A stretch of DNA of 64,000 nucleotides, taken from NCBI GenBank assembly GCA_035275065.1, contig DATENM010000085.1, positions 52,114 to 116,113 of the forward strand. The letters run 5' to 3'. Origin of the DNA: Blastocatellia bacterium. GTDB lineage: Bacteria > Acidobacteriota > Blastocatellia > UBA7656. Below the pieces are notes generated by a model that was given only the letters and a program-made list of their open reading frames with translations, ran no database searches and was not told the DNA's origin. Shown here in pieces: positions 35,181-44,435 of the stretch. Within the stretch, counting starts at the first letter, position 1, and the number at the start of each line of letters is the position of its first letter. A program made the translations under genes and the position numbers.

Positions 35181-36695
35181 TCAGGGCATGGTCAACGAAA
35201 CGATCCAGGCGCGGCGAATGGCTTCCGACTGCGGGCGGTGCAGCACCTTGATGACCACATCGTCGCCACTGTGCAGCTCGCGGATAATGCGCTGGAAATC
35301 ATCCGCCGAGGTGACCGGACGATTGTTGATTTCGACAATCAAGTCATCCTGCGCGAGGCCGTTCTCGTCGGCGACGCTGCCCGGATCAACGCTCATCACA
35401 AACGCGCCGTGCGTGCCTTCGAGGCCGGCCTGCCGGGCAATCTCCGGGGTCAACGTCCGCACATTGATGCCGAGCGTCGGCTTCGGCTTCGCCCGCTCGG
35501 GGCGGCCGTTTTTATCCTGCGGGCCGCGCGGGTTGCGCGGGTCGGTCGGCAGCAAACGCATCTCCTGGCGGTCGCCACTCTTCTCCTGGCGTTCTTCAAG
35601 CGTGACCGCGGCGTTGCGGATTTCGCCGGCGCGAATGTAAGTAATGTTCGCCACGCTGCCCACAGGCAAGGCGGCGATCTTGCGGATCAGCTCGCGGATG
35701 CTTTTGACCTTTTGATTATTGATGCTGGTGATGACGTCGCCGCTGCGCATGCCGGCGCGCAGGGCCGGGCTCGCTTCGCCGAGCGTGTCTTTGATGACGA
35801 CGCCCTGGCTTTCGGCGAGCCTGTTGACGCGGACGATTTGCGGCGTCAGCTCTTGTAGCTCGACGCCCAGGTAACCGCGCCGCACCCGACCGCTGGCGAT
35901 CAACTGGGTGTAGGTGTCCGCGGCGGTCGAAGCCGGCAGCGCGAAGCCGATGCCGCTATAAGCGCCGGTGCTGGTCGCGATCTGCGTGTTGATGCCGATG
36001 ACTTCGCCGGCAAGATTGACCAGCGGGCCGCCGCTGTTGCCGGGGTTGATGGCGGCGTCGGTCTGTAGAAATTTCTGGAAGGGGGTCGAGCCCTGCTCGG
36101 TGTCGCGATCTTTGGCGCTGATGATGCCGGCGGTGACCGTCTGCTCAAGTCCGAAGGGCGAGCCGATGGCCAGCACCCAGTCGCCGACCGCCAGCTTGTC
36201 GGAATCGCCGAGGCGGGCTGCCGGCAGCGTCCGCTTCACATCGATCTTGATGACCGCCAGGTCGGTTTGCTGGTCAACCCCGATCACTTTGGCCTCGCTT
36301 TCGCTGCCGTCGCTCAGCTTGATGCGCAGGCGCGTCGCGCCGTTGACGACGTGGGCGTTGGTCAGAATGTAGCCGTCGGGATTGACGATGACGCCTGAGC
36401 CGGTGCCCTCGAGCTGGTAGCCATTGCTCATCTTGATGTTGACGACGCAGGGCTCGACTTCCTGAGCGACGCGGGCGAAAGACGCGGATAGCGCGTCCAT
36501 CGCCGCCCTCGGGTTGCCGGGCGACAGGTGGCTGTCGGTGCCGCGCGCCAGGCTGGCGCCGCGCAGCACCGCGCCGACGGCGATGCCGACCGACAGGCAC
36601 AGCAGCGCGACCAACACCATCACCACGCGCCGGTGATGTGCCGGCGTGATCGTCTCCGTCGAAGTCTGCTCTTCAGCTTGCCTTGGTTCCTTCAT
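35181..36695 (-). CDS. HtrA/DegP-type serine protease with two PDZ domains
   Basis: 504 residues. It has a cytoplasmic tail, one membrane helix at about 24-46, then an S1C protease domain with the triad His115 (TNAHVVN), Asp145 (TDLAVIK) and Ser221 (GNSGGPL). Two PDZ domains follow (about 285-380 and 415-500). A charged linker lies between them. It degrades or refolds misfolded periplasmic proteins under stress. Full length for the family. No adjacent partner gene; it is divergent from the AI-2E-type permease. Confidence 0.95.
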   Translation of the reverse strand: MKEPRQAEEQTSTETITPAHHRRVVMVLVALLCLSVGIAVGAVLRGASLARGTDSHLSPGNPRAAMDALSASFARVAQEVEPCVVNIKMSNGYQLEGTGSGVIVNPDGYILTNAHVVNGATRLRIKLSDGSESEAKVIGVDQQTDLAVIKIDVKRTLPAARLGDSDKLAVGDWVLAIGSPFGLEQTVTAGIISAKDRDTEQGSTPFQKFLQTDAAINPGNSGGPLVNLAGEVIGINTQIATSTGAYSGIGFALPASTAADTYTQLIASGRVRRGYLGVELQELTPQIVRVNRLAESQGVVIKDTLGEASPALRAGMRSGDVITSINNQKVKSIRELIRKIAALPVGSVANITYIRAGEIRNAAVTLEERQEKSGDRQEMRLLPTDPRNPRGPQDKNGRPERAKPKPTLGINVRTLTPEIARQAGLEGTHGAFVMSVDPGSVADENGLAQDDLIVEINNRPVTSADDFQRIIRELHSGDDVVIKVLHRPQSEAIRRAWIVSLTMP

Positions 36696-36838
36696 GGTAC
36701 TCCCTTACAACCACGATTGAGGATGGTTCTGTTTGCCTCGGGCGCCTTGAATGGCCGGGATCACTGATCCGCTAGGGATTATATCAAACAATCAGAAAGC
36801 GTTTCTAGCGCCTGCCGGCGCGGCCTGGACGGCCCGAC

Positions 36839-36866
36839 TTGGCGGCATCGGGCGATATGTTATACT
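36839..36866 (+). promoter_or_regulatory. Promoter of the AI-2E-family permease gene
   Basis: TTGGCG (36839-36844), 16 bases, then TATACT (36861-36866). A start near 36873 would give a leader of about 35 bases. Confidence 0.6.
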
Positions 36867-36907
36867 GACCGCAGAAGCGCGTCGCCTCGTCACTGTAGGA
36901 GGAGAGT

Positions 36908-38104
36908 TTGGAAGAGAAAGCGCTCGAACAGTCCGTCATGGTTCGCGTCTGGACGCGAGTTATTGCGCGCGTCTTTCTAACGCTCGCGGCGGTGATCGGC
37001 GGGCTCTGGCTGCTTTATCAGCTCAGCACCGTCCTGCTGCTGTTAATCATCGCCATCTTCTTCTGTTACCTGATTGCCCCGCTGGTGCGCCTCGCCGAGC
37101 AGCCGGTTTACTTCGGCAAGCGCGAGCTGAAGCTGCCGCGCAGCCTGGCCATTCTCCTGGTCTATCTGGTCATCGGCCTGTTCCTGGCGCTGGCGATTCA
37201 ATTGCTATCGCCGCTGGTCAGCGATCAGGTCGAGTTGCTCAAGTCGCAGTGGCCGGCGTATCAGAAGTCCGCCACCAGCACCTTCAACGACGTCACCATC
37301 TGGCTGCGCCACCTGCGGCTGCCACAGCAATGGCGCGACGACTTGCAGACGCGCACCGGCCACCTGCTTGAATCGGTCGGCACCTGGCTCGGCGACGTTC
37401 TGCTTGCCTCTGTAAGCTATGTCACTTATCTGTTATGGCTGGTGCTGGTGCCCATCTTTGCTTTCTTCCTGCTGAAAGACGCCGCGCGCATCGAGCAGGG
37501 GCTGGTCGCGCTGCTGCCGAACGAGCGGCTACGCAAGCGCATGCACTGGCTCTTGCTGGATGTCAGCCGGACGTTGGCGGCCTACATCCGCGCGCAGATC
37601 ACCGCCTGCGTCGAGATCGCCGTGCTGGTGACCATCGGGTTATCGGTGATCGGCTCGCCCATTGCCATCGTCCTGGGCCTGATCTCCGGGCTGCTAGAGT
37701 TCCTGCCGATGATCGGGCCGCTGGTCTTCGCCGTCATCGCCTTCGTCCTGACGATCACCGTGTCGTTCAAGAAAGCTCTGCTGGTTCTCGGCTTCCTGGC
37801 GGTGCTGCGCATCACCCAGGATTACATCATCTATCCGCGCATCGTCGGCCACGGCATCGAGATGCACCCGCTTGTCATCATCGTAGCGATCCTGGCGGGC
37901 GCCGAGCTTGGCGGGCTGGTGGGCGTCTTCCTATCGATCCCCTTCCTCGGCTTGATGATCGTCGTTTACAACCACTTCGTCGCTTACAAGAACTTGCAGG
38001 GACAGGCCGGCCCGGTTCATCCCGAACAATTCGAGCGCGAGTTGCAGCGCGACCCGGCGCCCGACCTGCCGCCGGCGCCAGTCGCCACGGCGCTGGAAAA
38101 GTAA
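36908..38104 (+). CDS. AI-2E family transporter (PerM/YdgG/TqsA-like permease)
   Basis: 398 residues. Two N-terminal helices (about 18-60), a helix near 75-95, an amphipathic middle domain, then helices at about 165-195, 225-275 and 285-350 with GLLEFLPMIGPLVFAVIAF and RITQDYIIYPRIVGHGIEMHPLVIIVAILAGAELGGLVGVFLSIP. These match the PF01594 family of 8-helix permeases. Members export signals or ions, and the substrate cannot be predicted. The TTG start has GGAGGAG in front; the ATG at 36941 is an alternative. Confidence 0.9.
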   Translation: MEEKALEQSVMVRVWTRVIARVFLTLAAVIGGLWLLYQLSTVLLLLIIAIFFCYLIAPLVRLAEQPVYFGKRELKLPRSLAILLVYLVIGLFLALAIQLLSPLVSDQVELLKSQWPAYQKSATSTFNDVTIWLRHLRLPQQWRDDLQTRTGHLLESVGTWLGDVLLASVSYVTYLLWLVLVPIFAFFLLKDAARIEQGLVALLPNERLRKRMHWLLLDVSRTLAAYIRAQITACVEIAVLVTIGLSVIGSPIAIVLGLISGLLEFLPMIGPLVFAVIAFVLTITVSFKKALLVLGFLAVLRITQDYIIYPRIVGHGIEMHPLVIIVAILAGAELGGLVGVFLSIPFLGLMIVVYNHFVAYKNLQGQAGPVHPEQFERELQRDPAPDLPPAPVATALEK

Positions 38105-38158
38105 TCTTTATCGCAATGGCCGCCCACCCGCCTCGGCGGTCATAATGAGGCAAATCAG

Positions 38159-38908
38159 ATGAGCAAGCGCATCGCCATTGCCGCGTCGAAAGGCGGCACC
38201 GGAAAAACGACAACGACATGGAATCTCGGCTTCGGCCTGAGCCTGGCCGGCGCGCGCGTCTTACTGATCGATTGCGACCCGCAAGACAATCTGCGCTTCA
38301 TTGCTGAAGTCGAGGAGTCGCGGCAGACGCTGGCCGCGGCGATTGATGGCGGCAAAGTCGAGCCGATTGCGGTGCGCGAAACCGTTTCGCTCATCCCCAG
38401 CGGCGGGCGCCGGCTATCGCAGGTGGCAACGGACGCCGAGAACTTTCGCGACCTTGCCGCGCCGCTCAAGCGGGTGCTCGGGGCGCTCGACGACGCGTAT
38501 GATTTCATCCTCTTCGACTGCCCGCCGGAGTTCGGGCGCATGACCTCTGTGGCGCTGTCGCAGGCGGATTATCTGCTGATCCCCTGCATGGCGACGTGGC
38601 TCGGCCTGCGCTCGATTGAGCAGATGGTCGAGTTCATCGACACGCACGCCCGCGACGCGCACATCGCTGGCGACCGCACGGGTATCGTGCTGACCTTCTA
38701 CACGACGCGCAAGGCGGGGCCGGAGATGGTGCGCCAGGACGCGAAAAAATTCTTTAAGAGCCGCCTGCTCAAGACGCTGATCCGCGAGCGCGCCGAGATC
38801 GATTACTCGCAGGAAGCGCACAAGTCTGTCTTTGAATATGCGTCGGGCAGCGATGCCGCCGAAGACTACGGCGCGCTGGTCAAGGAAGTGATCAAGCGGT
38901 TGGGCTAA
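38159..38908 (+). CDS. ParA-family ATPase
   Basis: 249 residues. The deviant Walker A is KGGTGKTTTTWN (residues about 11-22), followed by LLIDCDPQDNLRF and the Walker B-like FILFDCPPEFGRMT. The family partitions DNA or places protein complexes by ATP-dependent DNA or membrane binding. No parB or parS-like gene is beside it, so it is likely an orphan ParA working on cargo positioning rather than the chromosome set (inference). It ends before a perfect 31-base palindrome. Confidence 0.9.
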   Translation: MSKRIAIAASKGGTGKTTTTWNLGFGLSLAGARVLLIDCDPQDNLRFIAEVEESRQTLAAAIDGGKVEPIAVRETVSLIPSGGRRLSQVATDAENFRDLAAPLKRVLGALDDAYDFILFDCPPEFGRMTSVALSQADYLLIPCMATWLGLRSIEQMVEFIDTHARDAHIAGDRTGIVLTFYTTRKAGPEMVRQDAKKFFKSRLLKTLIRERAEIDYSQEAHKSVFEYASGSDAAEDYGALVKEVIKRLG

Positions 38909-38937
38909 CCCGACTTGTGAGTGAAGCCTGAATAGAC

Positions 38938-39009
38938 TAACCGCAGAGGTCGCAGAGGGGCGCAGAGGCTGAATCAATCCTCTGCGCCCCTCTGCGACCT
39001 CTGCGGTTA
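38938..39009. repeat. Perfect 31-base inverted repeat with CGCAGAGG units
   Basis: The left arm 38938-38968 is built from CGCAGAGG three times with 1-2 base spacers; the right arm 38979-39009 is its exact complement. The loop is 10 bases. It lies between the convergent parA-like and thioredoxin-like genes and could end both transcripts, although neither side has a T-run. Confidence 0.93.
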
Positions 39010-39017
39010 AGGATGCT

Positions 39018-39662
39018 CTATTTTGCTGCCAGATGATTTTCGATAAACGCTTCGGCCTCGGATTCGACGATCTCGCCTGAAACCGTCCAGACGCGGCGCG
39101 CAAGCACGGGGCTCGCCGCCGCCCTTTCAATGTCGCGCGAATCAATCAGCACATAAAACGGCGTGCCCCACTTGCGCCGATCATCCGCCTGTCGGCGGTA
39201 CTTGTAATGCTGCGAATCTTTGCGCTGGCCCTGGCGGCTGGTTTCGACAACCACCGGATAATCGATGCCGATGCGGTTAATGTGAATACTGATCTCGCCC
39301 GGGTCGGAGTATTCCATCACGACGACCACGCCCAGGCCGCGCTGATGGTACTTATCATAAAGCCGCTTCAAGATGTGCCCGTTACGGTTGCTGTTGGGGC
39401 ACCAGCCGGCGACGTAGGCAACGATGACCAGCGGCTTGTCCTGCGCATACTCGCGCAAGTTGAAGGCGCGCCCGTCGGTCGTCTTCAGTGTAAAGTCCGC
39501 TACCTCCAGCTTGCGCTCGACAATCGGAGCGGGCTCCGGATCATTGCTGAACGTCGCGCCGGACGACGGCGCCGATTGCAGGCAGAGCAGGGCAGCGGCG
39601 ATAAGCACGGCCCGGCAGGCGAGCCGGCGGAGCCTGTGAGAATGAACCTTTCTTGCGCGCAT
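39018..39662 (-). CDS. Secreted thioredoxin-fold protein with a single cysteine
   Basis: 214 residues. It has a signal peptide (CRAVLIAAALLCLQSAPSSGA) and a thioredoxin-like AhpC/TSA or TlpA-type fold: FTLKTTDGRAFNLREYAQDKPLVIVAYVAGWCPNSNRN, then LGVVVVMEYSD and GTPFYVLID (the cis-Pro loop). The usual CxxC is replaced by WCPNSN, with one Cys, so it cannot act as an ordinary dithiol oxidoreductase; a peroxiredoxin-like or binding role is possible (inference). The start ATG 39662 has GGGGAGG upstream. Last gene of the minus-strand run behind hslO. Confidence 0.75.
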   Translation of the reverse strand: MRARKVHSHRLRRLACRAVLIAAALLCLQSAPSSGATFSNDPEPAPIVERKLEVADFTLKTTDGRAFNLREYAQDKPLVIVAYVAGWCPNSNRNGHILKRLYDKYHQRGLGVVVVMEYSDPGEISIHINRIGIDYPVVVETSRQGQRKDSQHYKYRRQADDRRKWGTPFYVLIDSRDIERAAASPVLARRVWTVSGEIVESEAEAFIENHLAAK

Positions 39663-39695
39663 CAACCAACCTCCCCTGTGCGGTACCACAGCGGT

Positions 39696-40637
39696 TCACT
39701 CGGCGGCGAGAATCCCGGTCAGCTCGTCGCCGGTGATCTGGTAGGCTTCGTTACAATAATGGCAGATCAGCTCCGCGCCGTTTTCTTTCGCCAGCATGTC
39801 TTCGACCTCTTCGCGGCCCAGCGACGAGATGATCTGCAAAACGCGCTCGCGCGAGCACTGGCAGTAAAAGCTCGGCTCGCGCTCCTCCAGCGCCTGTAGG
39901 TCGAGGCCGCCAAGCGCCTCGCGCAGCATCGCTTCCGGCGTGAAACCCATCTTGATCATTTCGGTCGAAGCCGGCGCTCGCGCAATCGTCTGCTCGACCT
40001 GCCGAATCAGTTCCTCGTCGGCGCTCGGCAGCAATTGAATGATGTAACCGCCGGCTGCCACAACTCGCAGCCGGTCAAGCGTGAATTCGGGCGCGTCGTC
40101 GCTGGCCGATGGGGCAACCGACATCAGCACGCCGAGGCTCACCGCTGACGGAATCTGCTCGGACTTGGCCAGATAGTAAGCGATATCTTCGCTGATCTCG
40201 CCCGAAGTGATCGGCACAGAGCCGCGGTAGGCGTCTTTGTGCAGGCCGATCTCGAACCCCGCGTCGCGCGTGACAAAGAGTGTGCCGCCGCCGACGATGG
40301 CGCGCACGTCGAATTTGCCGAGCGCGTTGGCCAACGTCGTATCGGCTTCGGGGTTGGTGACGTAGCCGCGCACGCGTCCCGCCGGGTCGGCCTGGGCGAT
40401 GATATTGCCGATAGGGCCATCGCAGTGGAAATGGACAGTGATCTTCTCAAGGTCTTTGACGCCCGCGCCCAGCAGCAAGCCGCCGGTCAGCGTGCGGCCT
40501 AGAGCGACCGAGGCGGTCGGAAAGGTTTGATGGCGGCGGCAGGCCTCGCCGACCAGTCGCGTGGTGACGGCGGCCATGCAGCGTAATTGATTGTCGGCAG
40601 CGATGGCATGAATCAGTTTATCCGGCTGTGATCCCAT
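39696..40637 (-). CDS. hslO: Redox-regulated chaperone Hsp33
   Basis: 313 residues. It opens DKLIHAIAADNQLRCMAAVTTRLVGEA and has GRTLTGGLLLGAGVKD and TVHFHCDGPIGNIIAQAD. Near the C terminus are the redox zinc cysteines CxC (YCQCSRERV) and CxxC (LICHYCNEAY). Oxidation of these releases zinc and turns the protein into a holdase. The full set of motifs is intact. It sits in the cytoplasm. Upstream is mogA and downstream the thioredoxin-like gene, 33 bases away. Confidence 0.96.
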   Translation of the reverse strand: MGSQPDKLIHAIAADNQLRCMAAVTTRLVGEACRRHQTFPTASVALGRTLTGGLLLGAGVKDLEKITVHFHCDGPIGNIIAQADPAGRVRGYVTNPEADTTLANALGKFDVRAIVGGGTLFVTRDAGFEIGLHKDAYRGSVPITSGEISEDIAYYLAKSEQIPSAVSLGVLMSVAPSASDDAPEFTLDRLRVVAAGGYIIQLLPSADEELIRQVEQTIARAPASTEMIKMGFTPEAMLREALGGLDLQALEEREPSFYCQCSRERVLQIISSLGREEVEDMLAKENGAELICHYCNEAYQITGDELTGILAAE

Positions 40638-40684
40638 TCCCCTGGTTCTCCGTTGTGGCGCAAGCTAACCGCCTTGCGCCACAT

Positions 40685-41185
40685 TCAACTGGCGCACTTG
40701 CGCGACTGTTCGGTGAGCAAGCCGATGGCGTGCGGCAGCGAGCTGCGAATGGCGGTGAAGTTCTGAGTCGCGCCGCGCGTGCTGCCCGGCAGGTTGACGA
40801 TCAACGTGCTGCCGCGAATGCCGCAGACGGCGCGCGATAGCGGCGCGAGCGGCGTCGCTTCAAGACTGCGCATACGCATCAACTCGGCAAGTCCCGGCGC
40901 TTCCTTCTCGATCACCTCGCGCGTCGCTTCGGGCGTGTTATCACGCGGGGCAAAGCCGGTGCCGCCGGTCGTGCAGATGAGATTGACCGCGCCGCCGTCG
41001 GCGAAATGTCTGAGGCGCGCGGCGATGACTTCGCGATCATCGCTGATGATTTCGGTCGCCGCAATGCGCGCGCCGAGCTTTTCCAGCTCGGCAACCACCG
41101 CCGGGCCTGATCGGTCTTCGCGCTCGCCACGCGCTGCCGAGTCACTGATCGTTACGACGACGGCAACAATCTCTACTTTAGCCAT
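40685..41185 (-). CDS. Molybdopterin adenylyltransferase-like protein (MogA/MoaB)
   Basis: 166 residues. The motifs VVTISDSAARGEREDRSGP, ICTTGGTGFAPRDNTPEAT and LIVNLPGSTRGATQNF are those of the MogA/MoaB family, which adenylates molybdopterin before metal insertion. Other moa/moe genes are absent from the window. It belongs to the minus-strand run with thpR and ppk1. MogA and MoaB cannot be told apart by sequence alone here. Cytoplasmic. Confidence 0.93.
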   Translation of the reverse strand: MAKVEIVAVVVTISDSAARGEREDRSGPAVVAELEKLGARIAATEIISDDREVIAARLRHFADGGAVNLICTTGGTGFAPRDNTPEATREVIEKEAPGLAELMRMRSLEATPLAPLSRAVCGIRGSTLIVNLPGSTRGATQNFTAIRSSLPHAIGLLTEQSRKCAS

Positions 41186-41239
41186 TCACTCGCTCCCAAT
41201 GGTTTTCTGATGGAGTGCTCAGATGAAGTATTATAGCGG

Positions 41240-41845
41240 TTATTCGGCGGAGAGAGGAACGACCGCCTGCGGGGCGTAGATTGACCCGGAAGGGTGTAGG
41301 TCGCTGCGCATCACGATGACTTCCGTCGCAGAAAAGGTTTCGGCGGCGAAGCCTGCGGCCAGCAACGCTTCGACCGTGGGCCGGGCTTTGAAGGGATCGC
41401 GGACGCGGGCCATCGTCAGGTGCGGCGCGAAGCGTCGGGCCTCGCGCGCAAAGCCCTCGCACTCAAGCTCGGCTTCGATGTTGGCGTGCAAGCGGCGCAA
41501 GGTGTCGGGCATCGGGTCGAGCCCGACCCAAAGCACGCGCGGACTTTTCAGAGAAGGGAAACAGCCCGCCCCCGTGACCGTGATGTCGAAGGCGGAGACC
41601 GCCTGACAAGCGCGCGCGACCGCGCGGCTGACGTCGGCGATTCGTGAAGCCGCCACATCGCCCAGGAATTTGATCGTCAGATGAATATTCGCCGGCTTGA
41701 CCCAACTGATCGGCACACCGCTGCGGCGCAGGCTGCCTTGCAACGCTTCGATGCGTGCTTTGACGGTCGGCGGAACTTCGATGCAGACGAAGGTACGAAT
41801 CCCCGCGCCGCCTGCCCGTTCGCTCGCCTCAGTCGTCCGCCGCAT
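41240..41845 (-). CDS. thpR: RNA 2',3'-cyclic phosphodiesterase
   Basis: 201 residues, the 2H phosphoesterase family once called 2'-5' RNA ligase. The two catalytic HxT motifs are HLTIKFLG (N-terminal half) and HLTMARV (C-terminal half). It begins with FVCIEVPPTVKARIEALQ after a short tail. It opens 2',3'-cyclic phosphates on RNA. It follows ppk1 with only 7 bases between, so it is in the same operon; no role connection is known. Confidence 0.93.
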   Translation of the reverse strand: MRRTTEASERAGGAGIRTFVCIEVPPTVKARIEALQGSLRRSGVPISWVKPANIHLTIKFLGDVAASRIADVSRAVARACQAVSAFDITVTGAGCFPSLKSPRVLWVGLDPMPDTLRRLHANIEAELECEGFAREARRFAPHLTMARVRDPFKARPTVEALLAAGFAAETFSATEVIVMRSDLHPSGSIYAPQAVVPLSAE

Positions 41846-41852
41846 CGTTGCC

Positions 41853-43997
41853 TCAGTCGTGAATGGCGCTGTAATGCTCCATGAAGTAGGTCTGCGAATT
41901 CAGCCGCTCGCTGCCTTCGGGCGGGATGATGCGCTGATAGTTGCCGTTCAACAACAGCCGCCGCCCCTTGACGTTGTCGCGCAGGCAGACGTCGAGCACC
42001 TCGTTCTTCAGATGGTGCTTCAATCGCGGGTCTTCGATGGGCACGAGGATTTCGACGCGGCGATCCAGGTTGCGCTGCATCCAGTCGGCGCTGCCGATGT
42101 AGATGTCTTCGTCGCCGCCGTTCTCGAAATAGATGATGCGGCTATGCTCAAGAAAGCGTCCGACGATGCTGACGACTTCAATCTTATCGGAAAGCCCCGG
42201 CACCCCCGGCCTGAGCGAGCAGACGCCGCGCACCAGCAGATCGATCTGTACGCCGGCCTGCGACGCTTCATAGAGGTGACGGATCACCTTGGTATCGGTC
42301 AGGCTGTTGATCTTGGCGATGATGCGCGCCGGTCGCCCGGCTTTCTGGTGCTCGATCTCGCGGTCAATCAATTCGGCGACCTGCTCGCGCATGTTCACCG
42401 GCGCAACCATCAGGCGGCGGTATTCGGTCTGCCGCGAGTAGCCGGTCAGGAAGTTGAACAGGTCGGTCGCGTCGGCGCCGATCTGCTCGTTGGCGGTGAA
42501 CAACCCGAGGTCCGTGTAGATGCGCGCCGTCGTGGCGTTATAGTTGCCCGTGCCGAGGTGGACATAACGGTGCAGCGAGTCGCCTTCGCGGCGCACCACC
42601 AGCGCCAGCTTGCAATGCGTCTTCAGTCCGAGCAGGCCGTAAACCACATGGACGCCCGCCTGCTCCAGCCGCCGCGCCCAGCCGATGTTGCTCTCTTCGT
42701 CAAAGCGCGCTTTCAATTCGACCAGCACCGCTACCTGCTTGCCGCGCTCGCTGGCTTCCATCAAGGCGCGGACGATGGGCGAATCCTGCCCCGTGCGGTA
42801 GAGCGTCATCTTGATGGCTAAAACGTCAGGGTCTATGGCGGCGCTGCCGATGAAATCGACGACCGTCGAAAACGAGTTGTACGGGTGATGCACGAGCAAG
42901 TCCTGGCGCTTGATGACGTCAAAGATCGGCTCGTTCGAGCGCAGCGCCGCCGGGATCGAAGCGATGAACGGCTTGTCTTTCAGCTCCGGGCGTTCGAGCT
43001 TGTAGAGCGCCATCAGGTCGGGCACATTCAGCGGGCCATCAATCACATAAACATCATCGCTCGTCAGGTCGAGCGAATTGGTAAGATAAGCCACCATATC
43101 GGGAGGCATGGTGGCGACGACTTCCAGGCGCACGACGCTGCCGAAGCGGCGGCGACGGCGCAGCTCCTGTTCGAGCGTGCGCAGCAGGTCGTTGGCTTCG
43201 TCTTCGCGGATTTCAATGTCGGCGTCACGCGTCACGCGAAAGGCGTGAACCTCGCCAATCTTCATGCCGGGGAAGAGGTTGTGAATGTTGGCAGCGACCA
43301 GTTCTTCAAGCAGCGTGAACTCGGTGCCCGAATCGCCGACGGGGACGAGGCGCGGCACCAGCGGCGGCACTTTGACGCGCGCAAAGCGCGGCCCGGTCAT
43401 CAAGAGCGGGTCGTCCAATCCATCAGATGGCTCGATCATCACGCCGAGGTTCAGGCTGAGGTTCGAGATGTAAGGGAATGGGTGGCTCGGGTCTACGGCC
43501 TGCGGCGTCAAGACCGGGAAGACGTTTTGCAAGAAGTAATCGTTCAGGCCGCGGCGCTCGCGATCCGAGAGCGCCCGGTAGGGCGTGACGGTGATGTCGC
43601 GCGCCACCAGTTCCGGCAGGATGTCGTCTTTCAGGCAGCGCATCTGATCGGCGAGCATCGGGTGCAGGCGGTCGGCGATGACTTTCAGCTGCGCCCCCGG
43701 CGTCAGCCCGTCGAACGACAATTCGGTGATGCCCTCTTCGATCTGCTGCTTCAAACCCGACACGCGGATCATGAAGAACTCGTCGAGGTTGGTCGAGAAG
43801 ATGGCCAGGAACTTCAAGCGCTCAAGCAGCGGGTGCGATTTGTCGAGCGCCTCTTCGAGGACGCGAGCGTTGAAGTTGAGCCAGCTCAGCTCGCGGTTGA
43901 ACAGCAGCTGGCGGTTGAGAAAGAGCGTCGGCGGCAGCGCCACTTTGGCTGCCTCTTGCGCCTGATTTTTTTCCTTACGTTTGGCGGAATCTGCCAT
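41853..43997 (-). CDS. ppk1: Polyphosphate kinase 1
   Basis: 714 residues, full length. It begins with the N domain (FLNRELSWLNFNARVLEEAL), then the H domain and the two PLD-like catalytic domains. The phosphorylated His lies in GLKTHCKLALVVRREG and the second site in RFLEHSRIIYFENGGDEDIYIGSADWMQRNLDRRVE. It makes inorganic polyphosphate from ATP, on the inner membrane. Upstream, 3 bases away, is the VOC gene; downstream are thpR, mogA and hslO. Polyphosphate supports stress survival, in line with the chaperone gene nearby. Confidence 0.97.
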   Translation of the reverse strand: MADSAKRKEKNQAQEAAKVALPPTLFLNRQLLFNRELSWLNFNARVLEEALDKSHPLLERLKFLAIFSTNLDEFFMIRVSGLKQQIEEGITELSFDGLTPGAQLKVIADRLHPMLADQMRCLKDDILPELVARDITVTPYRALSDRERRGLNDYFLQNVFPVLTPQAVDPSHPFPYISNLSLNLGVMIEPSDGLDDPLLMTGPRFARVKVPPLVPRLVPVGDSGTEFTLLEELVAANIHNLFPGMKIGEVHAFRVTRDADIEIREDEANDLLRTLEQELRRRRRFGSVVRLEVVATMPPDMVAYLTNSLDLTSDDVYVIDGPLNVPDLMALYKLERPELKDKPFIASIPAALRSNEPIFDVIKRQDLLVHHPYNSFSTVVDFIGSAAIDPDVLAIKMTLYRTGQDSPIVRALMEASERGKQVAVLVELKARFDEESNIGWARRLEQAGVHVVYGLLGLKTHCKLALVVRREGDSLHRYVHLGTGNYNATTARIYTDLGLFTANEQIGADATDLFNFLTGYSRQTEYRRLMVAPVNMREQVAELIDREIEHQKAGRPARIIAKINSLTDTKVIRHLYEASQAGVQIDLLVRGVCSLRPGVPGLSDKIEVVSIVGRFLEHSRIIYFENGGDEDIYIGSADWMQRNLDRRVEILVPIEDPRLKHHLKNEVLDVCLRDNVKGRRLLLNGNYQRIIPPEGSERLNSQTYFMEHYSAIHD

Positions 43998-44000
43998 AGC

Positions 44001-44375
44001 TTAATTCTCCGAAGCCCCCCCGGTAATCTCTATGCGGTTGCCGCCGGGGTCGCGCAGGAAGAAACGCTTGATGCCCTTGATGGGGCGCTCGTCATCGAGG
44101 ACCTCGATGCCGGCGTCGCGGAAGTGGCGCTCGGCAGCCTCGACATCGTCAACCTGATAACAGACGTGTCGCCGGCTCGGCGGCTGTGCGGCTTCGATAG
44201 AGAGGTGCAATTGCGCGGCGCCGAGCTGATACCACGCGCCGCGCGAAAGCGCCGCGTCGGGCTTATAGATCTCTTCTAGGCCGAGGACACGGCCATAGAA
44301 ATGCTTCGCCTCGGCCTCCCGCTCAGGCGGCACGGTGACGTTGACGTGATGCAGTGCGACTCCTCCGAGCGCCAT
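44001..44375 (-). CDS. VOC-family protein (glyoxalase/dioxygenase fold)
   Basis: 124 residues with the paired beta-alpha-beta-beta-beta modules: ALHHVNVTVPPEREAEAKHFYGRVLGLEE at the N terminus, HLSIE and HVCYQVDDVEAAERHFRDAGIEV in the middle, and FFLRDPGGNRIEITG at the end. His, His and Glu residues in these positions would bind the metal. The family includes glyoxalases, dioxygenases and fosfomycin-resistance enzymes; the substrate cannot be told. Directly coupled to ppk1 (3-base gap). Confidence 0.9.
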   Translation of the reverse strand: MALGGVALHHVNVTVPPEREAEAKHFYGRVLGLEEIYKPDAALSRGAWYQLGAAQLHLSIEAAQPPSRRHVCYQVDDVEAAERHFRDAGIEVLDDERPIKGIKRFFLRDPGGNRIEITGGASEN

Positions 44376-44435
44376 AAGTCTCCTCTCCCCTCGCGACGCG
44401 GTTTCTCAAGTATAGCAAGCCGATCAAGCCTCACT

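Noticed and set aside
41697..44279. Two long plus-strand frames opposite ppk1
   Set aside because: Both mirror the polyphosphate kinase gene and its neighbours; the translations contain no known motif.
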